Notes: a model not told the origin generated them from the letters alone. A DNA stretch of 64,000 bases from CAYQQQ01 sp964420125 (GCA_964420125.1 CAYQQQ010000012.1:1-64000), one strand, 5' to 3'. Numbered from the stretch's first letter, positions 10,650-20,089 are shown. Made by a program: numbers and translations.

Positions 10650-10719
10650 GCGAAGGAGCCGACCCGGCGGGCGGGAACACGAACTCCAGTTTTCCCTCCG
10701 ACGCGCCGACCACTGGCAC

Positions 10720-11241
10720 GTGGAACGAATCGCTGGGGAGGACACCGCTGTCCCGGACGCGCACCTCGCGCACCGAGCGGACGAGGAGGTCCTCGATGCC
10801 ATCGTGGAGCGGGCCGCGCGGTGGACACCAGCGGAGCTGGTGGAAGCGACGCTGGGCCTGTGCCGGTCCAGCACCGAGGCCGACCTCTGCGTGCTGTTCC
10901 GCATCGTCGAGGACCGCGTGCAGTGCCTGGGCAGCCGGCCGCGACTCCTCGACAGCCCCCTCGCCGCGGACCAGTCCAGCGAGTGGTTCCCCTGGAACCT
11001 CCGCAACGTGCACACCAACCGCTACGTCTTCGTGCCCGACGCGTCGCAGCTCGCGCTCACCCCGTCGATCTCCCTCGGGGACCTGGGGTTCACCTCGGCG
11101 GCCCACCTCCCGCTCGTGGGTCCGGACCAGCGCCAGGGGGCGCTGCACCTCCTGTGGCAGGAGCCCTGTGCCGAGTGGGACGACACCTGGGGTGCCCAGC
11201 TGAGGACGTTGGGCTCCTTCGTGCTGCTGCGAACCTGGTGA
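10720..11241 (+). CDS. GAF-like domain protein
   Basis: A 173-residue single-domain protein. A helix (~20-45) precedes a core with DLCVLFRIVEDRVQCLG, a loop with conserved Trp-Phe-Pro-Trp, then FTSAAHLPLVG and GALHLLW strands, the usual order of GAF/PAS-like sensors. No output domain is attached, and no clear ribosome-binding site is seen at GTG 10720. It ends 6 bp from the convergent permease gene. Ligand and partner unknown. Confidence 0.55.
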   Translation: MERIAGEDTAVPDAHLAHRADEEVLDAIVERAARWTPAELVEATLGLCRSSTEADLCVLFRIVEDRVQCLGSRPRLLDSPLAADQSSEWFPWNLRNVHTNRYVFVPDASQLALTPSISLGDLGFTSAAHLPLVGPDQRQGALHLLWQEPCAEWDDTWGAQLRTLGSFVLLRTW

Positions 11242-11247
11242 TGCGGC

Positions 11248-12579
11248 TCACTCCGCCGACGACGGGCCGGAGCGTGCCTCGTCGGGCCCGTCGGCGTCGC
11301 CGGGCTCCCCGGCCGGTGTGGAGCCGCCCGCCGACCCCGGTGGTCCATCCGGCGGCCCCCGCAGGATGCGTCGCATCGAACGCCGCACGGCCGACTCTCC
11401 CTCGGTCTGCTCGATGTGCTCGAGCTCGGTGAGGTGGGAGTCGATCACCTCATGGCGGTCGAGGACGGTCGAGACGATCGCCTGCAGCACCCCGGCGATC
11501 GGCAGGGCGAGCACCGCACCGATCGGCCCGGCCAGCATGCCGCCCGCCAGGGCGGCACCGAAGGCCATCGCCGGATGGAGCTCCATGGTGCGCGCCGTGA
11601 TGCGGGGTGAGAGCAGGTAGTTCTCCAGCTGCTGGTACACGGCGATGAAGCCCACCACCCACACCGCATCGATGGGGTCGTTCAGCAGGGCGATGAGCAC
11701 GGGCAGCGCACCGGCCAGATAGGTGCCGATGGCCGGGATGAACTGGCTGATCAGGCCCACCCAGATACCCAACGCCAACGGCGACGGCACGCCCAGGATC
11801 GCCAGGAAGAGCCACGTCGCAGCTCCGGAGATCACCGCCAGCAGGATCCTGGAGTAGATCCACCCACCCGTCTTCTCGATGGCGAGCTCCCAGAGCAGCA
11901 GCACGGTGCGCTGGCGGCTCTCGGGGAGCACCGAGCAGATGTTGCGGCGCATCTGCGGACCCTGGGAGGTCATGTAGAAGGCGAACAGCGCGACCGTGAA
12001 CAGCTGGAACACGGTGCTGAGCAACGATCCCGTGATGCTCAGCACACGACCACCGACGTTGGCGGCGATCCCTGCGATGTCGGACTGGTAGTCCTTCAGC
12101 TTGTCGTTGATCTCGCTGGTGTTGATGTCGGTGCCGAACGTGTCGTTCGACCAGTCCGAGAGCTCATCGAGGTAGCCGGGCGCCTTGTCGACCAGGTCCT
12201 GGACCTGCGACACCACCAGCTCCGCCATCACGAACACGAACAGCAGGGTCACCGCGCCGAGGACGAAGAAGCAGAACAACGTGGCGAGGCTCCGACGCCA
12301 GCCGCGGTCGGCCAGGAAGTTCACCGCCGGCTCGATGGCGAAGCTCAGGAACAGGGCGACGGCCACCATCCCCAGGAGGCTCGTGACCCGCCCGAGGATC
12401 GACATGGAGAACTGGAACACCGCGACCGAGAAGGCCACAGCCAGGATGAGCCGCCAGACCCAGCGCGGCAGCCGCTTGCCGTCTCCGAGGCGCAGCTTGA
12501 ACTCGTCCGGATCCTCGGGAAGCCCGTCCGTATCCTCCGCCCGCGGTTGCTCTCCAGGGGGAGCCGGGAGATCGCTCAC
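11248..12579 (-). CDS. AI-2E family (PerM-type) transporter
   Basis: A 443-residue membrane protein with about eight hydrophobic segments: two near residues 40-80, then a long periplasmic region (~100-190), then a cluster at ~200-370 containing YSRILLAVISGAATW and GLISQFIPAIGTYLAG, hallmark stretches of the AI-2E/PerM family. The C-terminal ~60 residues are polar and Gly/Pro-rich. GTG 12579 is chosen because the frame upstream runs antisense of the MBL gene. Substrates of the family are mostly undefined (autoinducer or ion export in studied members). Confidence 0.87.
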   Translation of the reverse strand: MSDLPAPPGEQPRAEDTDGLPEDPDEFKLRLGDGKRLPRWVWRLILAVAFSVAVFQFSMSILGRVTSLLGMVAVALFLSFAIEPAVNFLADRGWRRSLATLFCFFVLGAVTLLFVFVMAELVVSQVQDLVDKAPGYLDELSDWSNDTFGTDINTSEINDKLKDYQSDIAGIAANVGGRVLSITGSLLSTVFQLFTVALFAFYMTSQGPQMRRNICSVLPESRQRTVLLLWELAIEKTGGWIYSRILLAVISGAATWLFLAILGVPSPLALGIWVGLISQFIPAIGTYLAGALPVLIALLNDPIDAVWVVGFIAVYQQLENYLLSPRITARTMELHPAMAFGAALAGGMLAGPIGAVLALPIAGVLQAIVSTVLDRHEVIDSHLTELEHIEQTEGESAVRRSMRRILRGPPDGPPGSAGGSTPAGEPGDADGPDEARSGPSSAE

Positions 12580-12637
12580 CGACCCATGCTCGCACAGGGC
12601 ATCCACGGGTCGGCGGACCTGACGGACCCGCCGATGA

Positions 12638-13354
12638 TCAGCCGCCGAAGATCCGCACCCACTCCGCGGCGGAGCGTGGCTTGAACACCATGTTGCGCTC
12701 ACGGGTGGTGCCCATGGACGCCGACGGTGCAGCGGAGTACATGTGTCCCGGATAGAGGATGGCGGAGTCGGGCACGCGGGCGAGCGGACCGTGCAGGCTC
12801 TCGTAGAGCGCCACTGCGTCGCCGCCCGGGAGGTCCGTTCGGCCGCAGCCGTCGAGGAACAGCGTGTCGCCCGCCACCAGGCAGTTGTTGACCAGGAAGC
12901 ACTGACTACCCGGGGTGTGCCCGGGCGTGTGGACCAGCTCGACGTCGACCTCGCCCACCCGCACCGTGTCCCCCGGCTGGTGCTCGACGAGGTCGTCACG
13001 CTGGAGATCGGTGACCTTGAGCACCCACTCCGCCTCGTCGGCCTGCACGTGGATCGGGATCTGGACCGCATCGAGCAGCTCGGCGGCACCCTCGATCCGC
13101 ATGCCCATCATGGTTCCCCCGCAATGGTCGGGGTGGTAGTGGGTGACGAGCGCACCGATGAGGCGCATCCCGTCGGCCTCGGCGCAGGCGACGAGGTCGG
13201 CCACGGCGTAGGCGGGGTCGACCACCAGGCACTCCCCGGTGTGCCGGTCCCCGATCAGGTAGGAGAAGTTGACCATCTGCTGGGCGAGGTGGTCCTCCGC
13301 CGCGAAGTCGCGGCCGGCCAGCAGCTGACGGAAGTAGAAGCGATCGTCGATCAC
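12638..13354 (-). CDS. MBL-fold metallohydrolase (glyoxalase II-like)
   Basis: A 238-residue metallo-beta-lactamase-fold hydrolase. The metal motif is THYHPDHCGG, followed downstream by HTPGHTPGS, the bridging aspartate in LVAGDTLFLDGCGRTDLPGG, and a late histidine in LYPGHMYS. These match glyoxalase II/persulfide dioxygenase-type enzymes. GTG start at 13354. Likely a cytosolic thioester or persulfide hydrolase; the exact substrate is open. Confidence 0.88.
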   Translation of the reverse strand: MIDDRFYFRQLLAGRDFAAEDHLAQQMVNFSYLIGDRHTGECLVVDPAYAVADLVACAEADGMRLIGALVTHYHPDHCGGTMMGMRIEGAAELLDAVQIPIHVQADEAEWVLKVTDLQRDDLVEHQPGDTVRVGEVDVELVHTPGHTPGSQCFLVNNCLVAGDTLFLDGCGRTDLPGGDAVALYESLHGPLARVPDSAILYPGHMYSAAPSASMGTTRERNMVFKPRSAAEWVRIFGG

Positions 13355-13416
13355 GGCGGTTCACCGTAGCGCCCGATGCCCCCGCAAACCCGACCGGGCG
13401 TGTGCGGAGCGGGGGA

Positions 13417-14187
13417 TCACCCGGCCCGCAACCAACCAGCCAGCAGCTCCCGGTAGCGCCGGTCCCACTCGTCGTAGTCGCGGCGCAACCGAGCGCCCTC
13501 CCATCTCCGGGGAAGCAGCTCCCACGGCAGCAGCGGATCCAGGTTGAGGTGACGCAGGACCGCCGCGGAGAGCAGGAAGCCGTCGCGGAGCACGTCGACC
13601 TGCCCCGTGTCGAAGCGTCTCCCGAGCACGGCCATCTCGCGGCGGAGCCGGCCCGCCTCGGAGCTCCAGGACTCGAGATCCCAGAGGTCGCCCACCAGTC
13701 GTTCCTCTCCGCCGGTCTGGCACACGAATCGACGGCACTGCGCCTCCACGACGGCGCGGGCCGAGGGCGCCCGGGTCGGATCGAGGTTGGCCGGGCGCAA
13801 CCAGACGCCGTCGCGCAGCTCGGTCAGGCGCAGCGACGCGGCCGCCCTGCGGAGCTCCGCCCGCTCCGAGCTGGTCCTGCCGGCCTGGTCGACGACGTGC
13901 AGCTCCCAGGTGCCGTCCCACGAACCGCTCGGCGCGGCGCGGCTCGCCCGCTGGCGCTCCTGTCGCTCCACGAGGTGGCCGGCCAGCTCGTAGCGACCCT
14001 CGCGATGGTGCACCAGCTCGCCGGCGCCCGCCATGCGCGACAGCGCGGTGCGCACGGTGCCCTCGGAGAAGCCGAACACCGCCCCGGCACGAACCAGCGC
14101 ACGCGCGGGCAGGACCGGCGGCTCGGTTCCCAAGAGGGTGGAGGCCAACACCGATCGAGCGCTCAGGGGTGGGCGAGCCTCGGTCAC
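13417..14187 (-). CDS. PaaX-family transcriptional regulator
   Basis: A 256-residue protein with an N-terminal winged helix (residues ~10-75, GFSEGTVRTALSRMAGAGEL) and a helical C-terminal domain with the PaaX-type WDGTWELHVVDQ and late LLPWELLPRRWEGARLRRDY. PaaX repressors respond to phenylacetyl-CoA and related CoA thioesters. No paa genes lie here, so the target is probably elsewhere or the divergent desaturase gene 77 bp away. Confidence 0.85.
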   Translation of the reverse strand: MTEARPPLSARSVLASTLLGTEPPVLPARALVRAGAVFGFSEGTVRTALSRMAGAGELVHHREGRYELAGHLVERQERQRASRAAPSGSWDGTWELHVVDQAGRTSSERAELRRAAASLRLTELRDGVWLRPANLDPTRAPSARAVVEAQCRRFVCQTGGEERLVGDLWDLESWSSEAGRLRREMAVLGRRFDTGQVDVLRDGFLLSAAVLRHLNLDPLLPWELLPRRWEGARLRRDYDEWDRRYRELLAGWLRAG

Positions 14188-14264
14188 CGCGGCAGCCTAC
14201 CGGTCGACGGACCTTGGCATTACGGTGATGAGCACATGTATTGGCTCTGGCGTAAGGTGGCGAC

Positions 14265-15302
14265 ATGCCCGGAACCCCGCCAGAGGCCCTCTCCCACCCG
14301 GATCCGATCTCCGGCGTCGTGCCCTCCCGAGCCGTGGCGGGCACGATGGCTCCGCCGGCGTCTGCGCTCGGCACGTTCGAAGGCTCCTCGACCATCCGGG
14401 CCGACGGTCGGCCCCTCGGCCCACTGCGCGCCGAGCTCTACCGCGTCGACGACCTCGCCAACGCCGCCCACGTGGCGGGCCTCTGGATCCAGTCGGTCGG
14501 CGTCATCCTGGTGGCGTCGTGGTGGGACCACCCCGTCGGTTGGGTTCTTGCCTTCCTGCTGATGGGCCGGGCGACGGTGCGCTTCGCCATCCTGATGCAC
14601 GAAGCCGCGCACCGGCTGCTCTTCTCGGATCGCCGGGTCAACGACTGGGTGGGCCGGTGGCTGGTGGCCTACCCGGCCTTCGTCCCCATCGAGGCCTACC
14701 GGCGGGGCCACATGGCGCACCACCGCGAGGAGTTCGGCGCCGACGAGCCGGACCTGGCCTACTACGCCGGCTACCCGGTGACCCCGGCATCCTGGCGCCG
14801 GAAGCTGACCCGGGATGCGCTGGGCAGCTCGGGTTGGAAGAACCTCCGCCAGCTCGTGGTGGCGGTGCGGATCCCCGTCGCCCGGCCGGTGGTGCTGCGG
14901 ATCCTCGCCGTGCAGGTCGTGCTGTTCGCCGGGCTGTGGTTCGCCACCGGTCGGTGGTGGGTCTGGCCGGTCCTGTGGCTGGCACCGTGGATGACGACGT
15001 GGCGGGTGCTCAACCGCCTGCGGGCGGTTGCCGAGCACGGTGGACTGGGTCCCTCCCCTGATCGGCGGGTCACCACCCACCACGTTCGCCAGAGCCCGAT
15101 GGCCCGGTTCGTCCTGGTGCCGTTCAACACCGGTCACCACCTCGCCCACCACGTCGACATCGGGGTCCCCTTCGCCAACCTCCCGCGCTTCCAGGCCGAG
15201 CTGGAGGACGCCGGCTACCTCCCGGCGGGCCTCGAATGGCCCAGCTACCGGGCGTTGTGGCGCCACGCCCGATCCGGATCCTCGCCCGGGCACGCCGGGT
15301 GA
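14265..15302 (+). CDS. Membrane fatty acid desaturase
   Basis: A 345-residue integral-membrane desaturase. The three histidine boxes are present: HEAAH (after the first membrane pair), HMAHH, and HHLAHH near the C-terminus. Hydrophobic segments at ~75-115 and ~205-245 flank them. It uses a di-iron centre to introduce a double bond into acyl chains. The divergent PaaX-type regulator is an obvious candidate controller. Convergent with the META gene 22 bp away. Confidence 0.9.
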   Translation: MPGTPPEALSHPDPISGVVPSRAVAGTMAPPASALGTFEGSSTIRADGRPLGPLRAELYRVDDLANAAHVAGLWIQSVGVILVASWWDHPVGWVLAFLLMGRATVRFAILMHEAAHRLLFSDRRVNDWVGRWLVAYPAFVPIEAYRRGHMAHHREEFGADEPDLAYYAGYPVTPASWRRKLTRDALGSSGWKNLRQLVVAVRIPVARPVVLRILAVQVVLFAGLWFATGRWWVWPVLWLAPWMTTWRVLNRLRAVAEHGGLGPSPDRRVTTHHVRQSPMARFVLVPFNTGHHLAHHVDIGVPFANLPRFQAELEDAGYLPAGLEWPSYRALWRHARSGSSPGHAG

Positions 15303-15324
15303 GGCACATCCCCGCCCCGAAGGT

Positions 15325-15687
15325 TCAGGCCGGTTCCTCGAGCAGCTCCTCCTGGCGGTAGACCAGCTCACCGTCCTCGAAGTGCAGGTGGAGGAAGTCG
15401 CCGTGGAGGACGGCCCGCTGCGCCAGCTCCAGGTACTCGAAGAGCCGGTGCTCGGGCAGCTGCTCCTCCGGATAGGCGATCCGGGTGGTGGCGATCGGCC
15501 CCAGCACCACCTTGTCGCCCTCCCGCGAGTACGGGCCGCCGCCGCGGTTCACGCCGTCGTCGGCCGCCAGGCGTCCATCGAGGAAGGAGAGCTCCGGGAT
15601 GCGGCGGCCGGTCACCAGGTGGCTCACCCCGCCGAGGTTGAGGTACTCCAGCGCCCAGCGGGTGCCGTCGAGCTCGTCGCGCTGCAT
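15325..15687 (-). CDS. META (HslJ-like) domain protein
   Basis: A 120-residue protein that begins MQRDELDGTRWALEYL and continues with a P-x-L-x-F-x-D-G-R pattern typical of META/HslJ domains, although the usual G-C-N turn is replaced by GVNRGG. No signal peptide is seen, so it should be cytosolic. ATG 15687 is preferred to the in-frame upstream codon at 15750, which would add a basic, non-conserved tail. Function unknown. Confidence 0.65.
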   Translation of the reverse strand: MQRDELDGTRWALEYLNLGGVSHLVTGRRIPELSFLDGRLAADDGVNRGGGPYSREGDKVVLGPIATTRIAYPEEQLPEHRLFEYLELAQRAVLHGDFLHLHFEDGELVYRQEELLEEPA

Positions 15688-15791
15688 CGGAGCGCAGCCT
15701 AGGGTGCCCCGCCCGATCCGAGCGGCTCTGCCGCCCGGCGACCACGGCAATCGCCTGCCGGTGGCACGAGCGCCGCCGGTAACCTCGCCCC

Positions 15792-16754
15792 ATGTCCGCC
15801 GACCGCCAACCCGCCCCCTCCCGGACCAGCACCGCCGAGCGGGTGGCGTTCCTCGGGCCGGTCGGCACGTTCACCGAACAGGCGCTCCACCGCCAGCCCG
15901 ACCTCAGCGCTGCGGAGCTGGTGCCCTGCGACTCGATGGTGGACGTGCTCTTCGCCGTGCACGACGGCGTGGCCGATGCCGGTGTGGTGCCCATCGAGAA
16001 CGCCATCGAGGGCACCGTCAACGCCACCATCGACACGCTGGCCTTCGACGTGGAGCTGCTCATCCAGCGCGAGCTGGTGGAGCCGGTCAGCCTGGACCTG
16101 ATGGCACCTCCCGGGTCGAAGCTGGAGGCCATCCGATCCGTGATGTCGATCCCGGTCGCCACCGCGCAGTGCCGCAGCTGGCTCCGGGACCACCTGCCGG
16201 GTGCAGAGCACCGCGCCGCCAACTCCACCGCCGAAGCCGCCGAGACCGTCGCCAAGGTGGCGGATCCGGCGCAGGCGGCGATCGGCAACGAGCGAGCTGC
16301 CGAGGTCTATGGCCTCGATGTGCTGGCCTCGAAGATCGAGGACCACCCCGAGAACCGCACCCGCTTCGTGGTGGTGGGCCGCGACGGGGTGCCGGCGCCC
16401 ACGGGGCACGACAAGTCCTCCATCGTGGTGTACCAGCGCTCCGACCGCCCGGGCTCGCTGCTGGCCATCCTCCAGGAGTTCGCCGCGCGGTCCATCAACC
16501 TCACGCTGCTGCTGTCCCGGCCCACGAAGACGTCGCTCGGTGACTACTGCTTCCTGCTGGAGCTGGAGGGCCACGTCGCCGACGAGGTGGTGGCCGACTG
16601 CCTGCGCACGCTCAAGGCCACCCAGGCGGACGTGAAGTTCCTGGGCTCCTATCCGGCCGCCGGCACCGGGGGCGAGCAGCGCCGTGCCGACGTCGGAGCG
16701 GCGCTGGAGGACGCGGACCGCTGGATCCGCGACCTGCGCGCCCGGGTGACGTAG
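15792..16754 (+). CDS. pheA: Prephenate dehydratase
   Basis: A 320-residue enzyme converting prephenate to phenylpyruvate in phenylalanine synthesis. The N-terminal periplasmic-binding-like catalytic domain has VAFLGPVGTFTEQAL and VVPIENAIEGTVN; the TRF motif (NRTRFVVVG) follows. A C-terminal ACT domain (KSSIVVYQRSDRPGSLLAIL) should provide allosteric control by phenylalanine. Monofunctional: no chorismate mutase domain is attached. Start ATG 15792. No operon partners are adjacent. Confidence 0.95.
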   Translation: MSADRQPAPSRTSTAERVAFLGPVGTFTEQALHRQPDLSAAELVPCDSMVDVLFAVHDGVADAGVVPIENAIEGTVNATIDTLAFDVELLIQRELVEPVSLDLMAPPGSKLEAIRSVMSIPVATAQCRSWLRDHLPGAEHRAANSTAEAAETVAKVADPAQAAIGNERAAEVYGLDVLASKIEDHPENRTRFVVVGRDGVPAPTGHDKSSIVVYQRSDRPGSLLAILQEFAARSINLTLLLSRPTKTSLGDYCFLLELEGHVADEVVADCLRTLKATQADVKFLGSYPAAGTGGEQRRADVGAALEDADRWIRDLRARVT

Positions 16755-16847
16755 AGACCATTCGGGCTTCGAGCACCCAGGCGCTTCTCACCGAGCTCTC
16801 ACCTCGCTCACACCCGCGACCTGCACCGCTGCGGGAAGCTCTTCGGC

Positions 16848-18380
16848 ATGGCTGGTCTCGAGCTCTCGCGGCGAACCGTGCTCGCTGCGCTCGGCGCCTG
16901 CGGCCTCGCGGGCGGCACCGGGGCGTGCAGCAGCACCCGGACGCCGGCGACGGTCCCGCCCCCCACCTCCGATGGTGGGGTGAGCACCGACCTTCCGGCC
17001 GAGGAGCTCCGCCTCGCCACCCGCTTGAGCTTCGGGCCGACGGCCTCCCTGGTGGCGATGGCCGAGCGGGGGGTCGACGCGTTCCTGGACGACCAGCTCG
17101 ATCCGACGGTGCCCGACACCGTGGAGCTGCAGGCGCTGTTCGACTCCGTCGAGGCACGGGGACAGGCGCTCGCCGAGGCCGCCGAGGCGTCCGAGGATCC
17201 CCAGGCCCAGCGCCGCCGTGCCGCGGTGGAGACGCTGGGGCTGCGCACCGTGCTGCGAGGTGCCTTCTCCGAGCGCCAGCTCCACGCGCTGCTGTGCGAC
17301 TTCTGGGCCGACCACCTCCACGTGTCGATCAGGGAGCAGCCTGCGCTGTTCTGGCTGCCCGCCTACGACCAGGAGGTCATCCGGACCCACGCCACGGGGA
17401 GCTTCGCCGAGCTCCTGGTGGCCTCCGCCAGGAGCGCGGCGATGCTGCTGTACCTGGATCAGGCGACCAGCCGCGCGGACGGCGACAACGTTCCCAACGA
17501 GAACTACGCCCGCGAGGTGATGGAGCTGCACACGGTGGGGGTCGACGGCGGCTACGACGAGCTCGACGTGGTGGAGGCCGCCCACGTGCTCACCGGGTGG
17601 TCCCTGGAGCGGGGGACGGCGACGTTCCGGTACCGCTCCGCATGGCACGACCTGGGACCTCTCGATGCCGGTGGGGACGTGCTGGGCTTCCGACCCTCCG
17701 GGGCCGGTGAGGCCGACGGCGAGGACCTGCTGCACCACCTCGCCCGGCTTCCGGCCACCGCCCGCCACGTGTGCCACCGCTTGGCGGTGCGACTGATCGG
17801 CGACCACGTCGCAACGGACGACGAGATCGTCACCGCCGCCTCCCAGGAGTACCTGCACGAGGACTCCTCGATCCCCGCGGTGGTCCGGGTGCTGGTGGGC
17901 AGCGAGGACTTCCGCACCGCTCCGCCGCAGACCCGGCGACCGCTCGACCTGGTGCTCGCCGCCCTGCGCATGGGGTTCACCCCGCCGGCTGGCGAGGAGC
18001 TCGACGGGCTCGTGGCTCCGGTGGGTCGGCCGCTGCAGGCGCTGGACCAGGTGCCCTACGGGTGGCCGGCGCCCAACGGCTACCCGCTGGGCTCGCAACC
18101 CTGGATCGGACCGGGCCCGATGCTCGTTCGCAGCAACGTCGCCCTGGCGCTCGGCAACGGAGTCGGCACGCTCGTCGCCCGCCCGGAAGCACAGCTCCGC
18201 GACGGGGTCGGGCCCCAGGACGTGGCGGCAGCGCTGCTGGGCGCGCCGCCCTCGGAGGCACTGGTCGCCGCGCTCGACACCTTGGCAGCCACCGCGATGC
18301 TGGGTCCGAACGAGGCTGCGGCGCCGGCCGTGGCGGTGCGGGCGTTGACCTTCGCCAGTCCCGACTTCCAGCAGAGATGA
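16848..18380 (+). CDS. DUF1800 family exported protein
   Basis: A 510-residue protein with a Tat-like/lipoprotein signal: an Arg-Arg pair (SRRTVLAALGACGLAGG) and a lipobox ending in GAC. The body shows DUF1800 signatures, notably NENYAREVMELHTVGVDGGY and the AHVLTGWS stretch, plus an RLSFGPT start. Function is undefined, but the family is nearly always paired with a DUF1501 protein, as here (12 bp downstream). Likely an extracytoplasmic complex, suggested elsewhere to act in adhesion or surface modification. Confidence 0.87.
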   Translation: MAGLELSRRTVLAALGACGLAGGTGACSSTRTPATVPPPTSDGGVSTDLPAEELRLATRLSFGPTASLVAMAERGVDAFLDDQLDPTVPDTVELQALFDSVEARGQALAEAAEASEDPQAQRRRAAVETLGLRTVLRGAFSERQLHALLCDFWADHLHVSIREQPALFWLPAYDQEVIRTHATGSFAELLVASARSAAMLLYLDQATSRADGDNVPNENYAREVMELHTVGVDGGYDELDVVEAAHVLTGWSLERGTATFRYRSAWHDLGPLDAGGDVLGFRPSGAGEADGEDLLHHLARLPATARHVCHRLAVRLIGDHVATDDEIVTAASQEYLHEDSSIPAVVRVLVGSEDFRTAPPQTRRPLDLVLAALRMGFTPPAGEELDGLVAPVGRPLQALDQVPYGWPAPNGYPLGSQPWIGPGPMLVRSNVALALGNGVGTLVARPEAQLRDGVGPQDVAAALLGAPPSEALVAALDTLAATAMLGPNEAAAPAVAVRALTFASPDFQQR

Positions 18381-18391
18381 GGAGGGAGACC

Positions 18392-19483
18392 ATGAGCTCA
18401 CCACTGCTGGTGCTGTTCCTCCGGGGTGGCGCCGACGGGTTGTCGCTGCTGGCCCCGGTGGGCGATCCCGCCTACGCCAGCCGCAGCCCGCTGGCGCTCA
18501 CGGAGGGCGACGTGCTGGCGGCGGCCGAGGGCTTCGGCCTGCATCCCCGGTTGGTGGCGCTGCACCGTCGCTTCGGTGAGGGCTCGGTGGCGCTCGTACC
18601 GGCGATCGGGATCCCGGAGATGTCGCGGTCCCACTTCGACGCCCAGCACCGGGTGGAGTCCGCCATCGGGGCCCACAGCCCGCCCTCCACGACGGGCTGG
18701 CTCGGCCGCCACCTGGCCGCCGGAGGGGCCGAGGCACCGAACCCGTGGCGCGGGGTGAGCTTCGGCCAGGCGGGGCTCCCCCACCTGCTGGCGGGGACGG
18801 TCGACGCCATCGCCGGGACGTCGCTGGGGGCGTTGTCGCCGACAGGTCGCCGGCGCGACGATCCCGACGCCCGCCGGATGGCGCTCGTCTACGAGCAGCT
18901 GCTGGAGCAGATGTGGGAGGCCGCCCCCGACGGCGACCTCCGCACCGCCGCCCTCAGCGGCCTGGCGGCCGCCGAGTCCGCTGCGGAGCTCGAACCCGCC
19001 ATGACCGAGGGCCCCAGCCAGGTGCCCGGGCTGGCCGACACGGTCGCCGTGCTCGGCGCCGGCCTGGGCACCGAGGTGGCCGTGCTGAACCTCGGGGGGT
19101 GGGACACCCACACCTCCCAGGGGGTGCTCGACGGTGCCTTCGCCGCTCTGGCCGGCTCGCTCGACCAGGCCATCGACGCGGCGCTCACGGCCGAACCCGC
19201 GCTCACCGTGGTGGTGTTCTCGGAGTTCGGGCGCCGGGTGGCCCCCAACTCCTCCGGTGGCTGCGACCACGGACGTGGTGGGACGGCGATCGTGGCCGGC
19301 CCCGCGGTGTCCGGGGGCCTCAAGGGCGACTGGCCCGGCCTCGCCTCGCTGGACGAGGGCGACGTCGCGGTGGTGAACGACCTCCGGGTGCTGATGGCGG
19401 AGGTCACCGCTGCGGTGCTGGGCCGCGACCCCGAGCAGGTCCTCGACGAGGTTCCTGCCGCTCAGCTCGACCTGTTCCGCTGA
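18392..19483 (+). CDS. DUF1501 family protein
   Basis: A 363-residue protein with the DUF1501 start LLVLFLRGGADGLSLLAPVGD, SRSHFDAQ, NLGGWDTHTSQG and VVVFSEFGRRV..N.SGGCDHGRGG, an alkaline-phosphatase-superfamily-like metal-site arrangement. A GGAGGGAG ribosome-binding site sits 4 bp before ATG 18392, which fixes the start. It forms a two-gene operon with DUF1800. No signal peptide is evident in this copy, although partners are usually exported; it may travel with the DUF1800 protein by hitchhiking on Tat. Confidence 0.87.
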   Translation: MSSPLLVLFLRGGADGLSLLAPVGDPAYASRSPLALTEGDVLAAAEGFGLHPRLVALHRRFGEGSVALVPAIGIPEMSRSHFDAQHRVESAIGAHSPPSTTGWLGRHLAAGGAEAPNPWRGVSFGQAGLPHLLAGTVDAIAGTSLGALSPTGRRRDDPDARRMALVYEQLLEQMWEAAPDGDLRTAALSGLAAAESAAELEPAMTEGPSQVPGLADTVAVLGAGLGTEVAVLNLGGWDTHTSQGVLDGAFAALAGSLDQAIDAALTAEPALTVVVFSEFGRRVAPNSSGGCDHGRGGTAIVAGPAVSGGLKGDWPGLASLDEGDVAVVNDLRVLMAEVTAAVLGRDPEQVLDEVPAAQLDLFR

Positions 19484-19486
19484 GGT

Positions 19487-19507
19487 CCGAGCGGGCCAGC
19501 CGCTCGG
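19487..19507. terminator. Hairpin between DUF1501 gene and tRNA-Ser
   Basis: Perfect 8-bp stem (CCGAGCGG / CCGCTCGG) with a 5-nt loop. It starts 3 bp after the DUF1501 stop and ends 5 bp before the encoded CCA end of tRNA-Ser, so it can end transcription from both sides. There is no U-tract, as is common in high-GC actinobacteria. Confidence 0.65.
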
Positions 19508-19512
19508 GCCGG

Positions 19513-19602
19513 TGGCGGAAGGAGGGGGATTCGAACCCCCGGGACCCGTGAGGGCCCAACGGTTTTCAAGACCGTCGCAATCGTCCGCTCTGCCATCCTT
19601 CC
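19513..19602 (-). tRNA. tRNA-Ser(UGA)
   Basis: A class II tRNA of about 90 nt. Acceptor GGAAGGA pairs with TCCTTCC; discriminator G and an encoded CCA (19513-19515) follow. The anticodon loop CTTGAAA lies in an ACGGT/ACCGT stem and gives anticodon TGA. The long variable arm is GGGCCCTCACGGGTCCC and the T loop is GGTTCGAATC. The reading is unambiguous. Confidence 0.96.
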
Positions 19603-19644
19603 GGCGTCGACGCTACACGCCGCGCGCGAGACGTCCGGCGGCGA

Positions 19645-19720
19645 CACCGGCCGGTCGCCCACCGGCGCGTTCGACGCCGCGCCTCAGAGGTCGAGGGTGG
19701 CGCCGGCCGCCACGCCGGAC
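19645..19720. repeat. 76-bp direct repeat, distal copy (remnant of enoyl-CoA hydratase 3' end)
   Basis: Matches 20337-20412 at 71 of 76 positions by hand alignment. In the minus direction it encodes a copy of the last ~11 codons and stop of the enoyl-CoA hydratase gene plus ~40 bp downstream. With the proximal copy it brackets the toxin-antitoxin module. Confidence 0.85.
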
Positions 19721-19756
19721 GTGTTCACATCCGCCGGCTCACCACTCGTGGTGGAC

Positions 19757-20089
19757 TCAGCTGCCGGCGACACCCAGGAAGACGACGACTGCACGACCGA
19801 GTCGGACCATGTCGTCATCGCCGAGGCGACCGATCCGTTCGCCGAGCTCGGCGCGTGGAACCGTCGTGATCTTGTCCACCATCAGGTTGCTGGCCTCCCG
19901 GATTCCGTTCGTCTCGTCCGGAATCACCGGCAACCGGAACAGGGGCGCCTCAGTGGGGTCCGTGGTGAGCGCGCACACGGTCACGGATGCAGTCGCATCG
20001 AAGCGGTCGTCCTGGATGATCACGACCGGCCGCGGCTTGCCGCCGTACCCGCTGCCTGCCGCTGCGGTCCAGATCTCACCGCGTCTCAC
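19757..20089 (-). CDS. MazF/PemK-family endoribonuclease toxin
   Basis: A 110-residue toxin. The family start MRRGEIWTA..G.G...KPRPVVIIQ is clear, with a conserved TDP..APLFR strand, a Ser-Asn-Leu-Met-Val-Asp-Lys segment and a C-terminal ERIGRL..DD helix. Such toxins cleave mRNA at short sequences when freed from antitoxin. The start overlaps the upstream antitoxin stop by four bases, the usual antitoxin-first arrangement. Confidence 0.9.
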   Translation of the reverse strand: MRRGEIWTAAAGSGYGGKPRPVVIIQDDRFDATASVTVCALTTDPTEAPLFRLPVIPDETNGIREASNLMVDKITTVPRAELGERIGRLGDDDMVRLGRAVVVFLGVAGS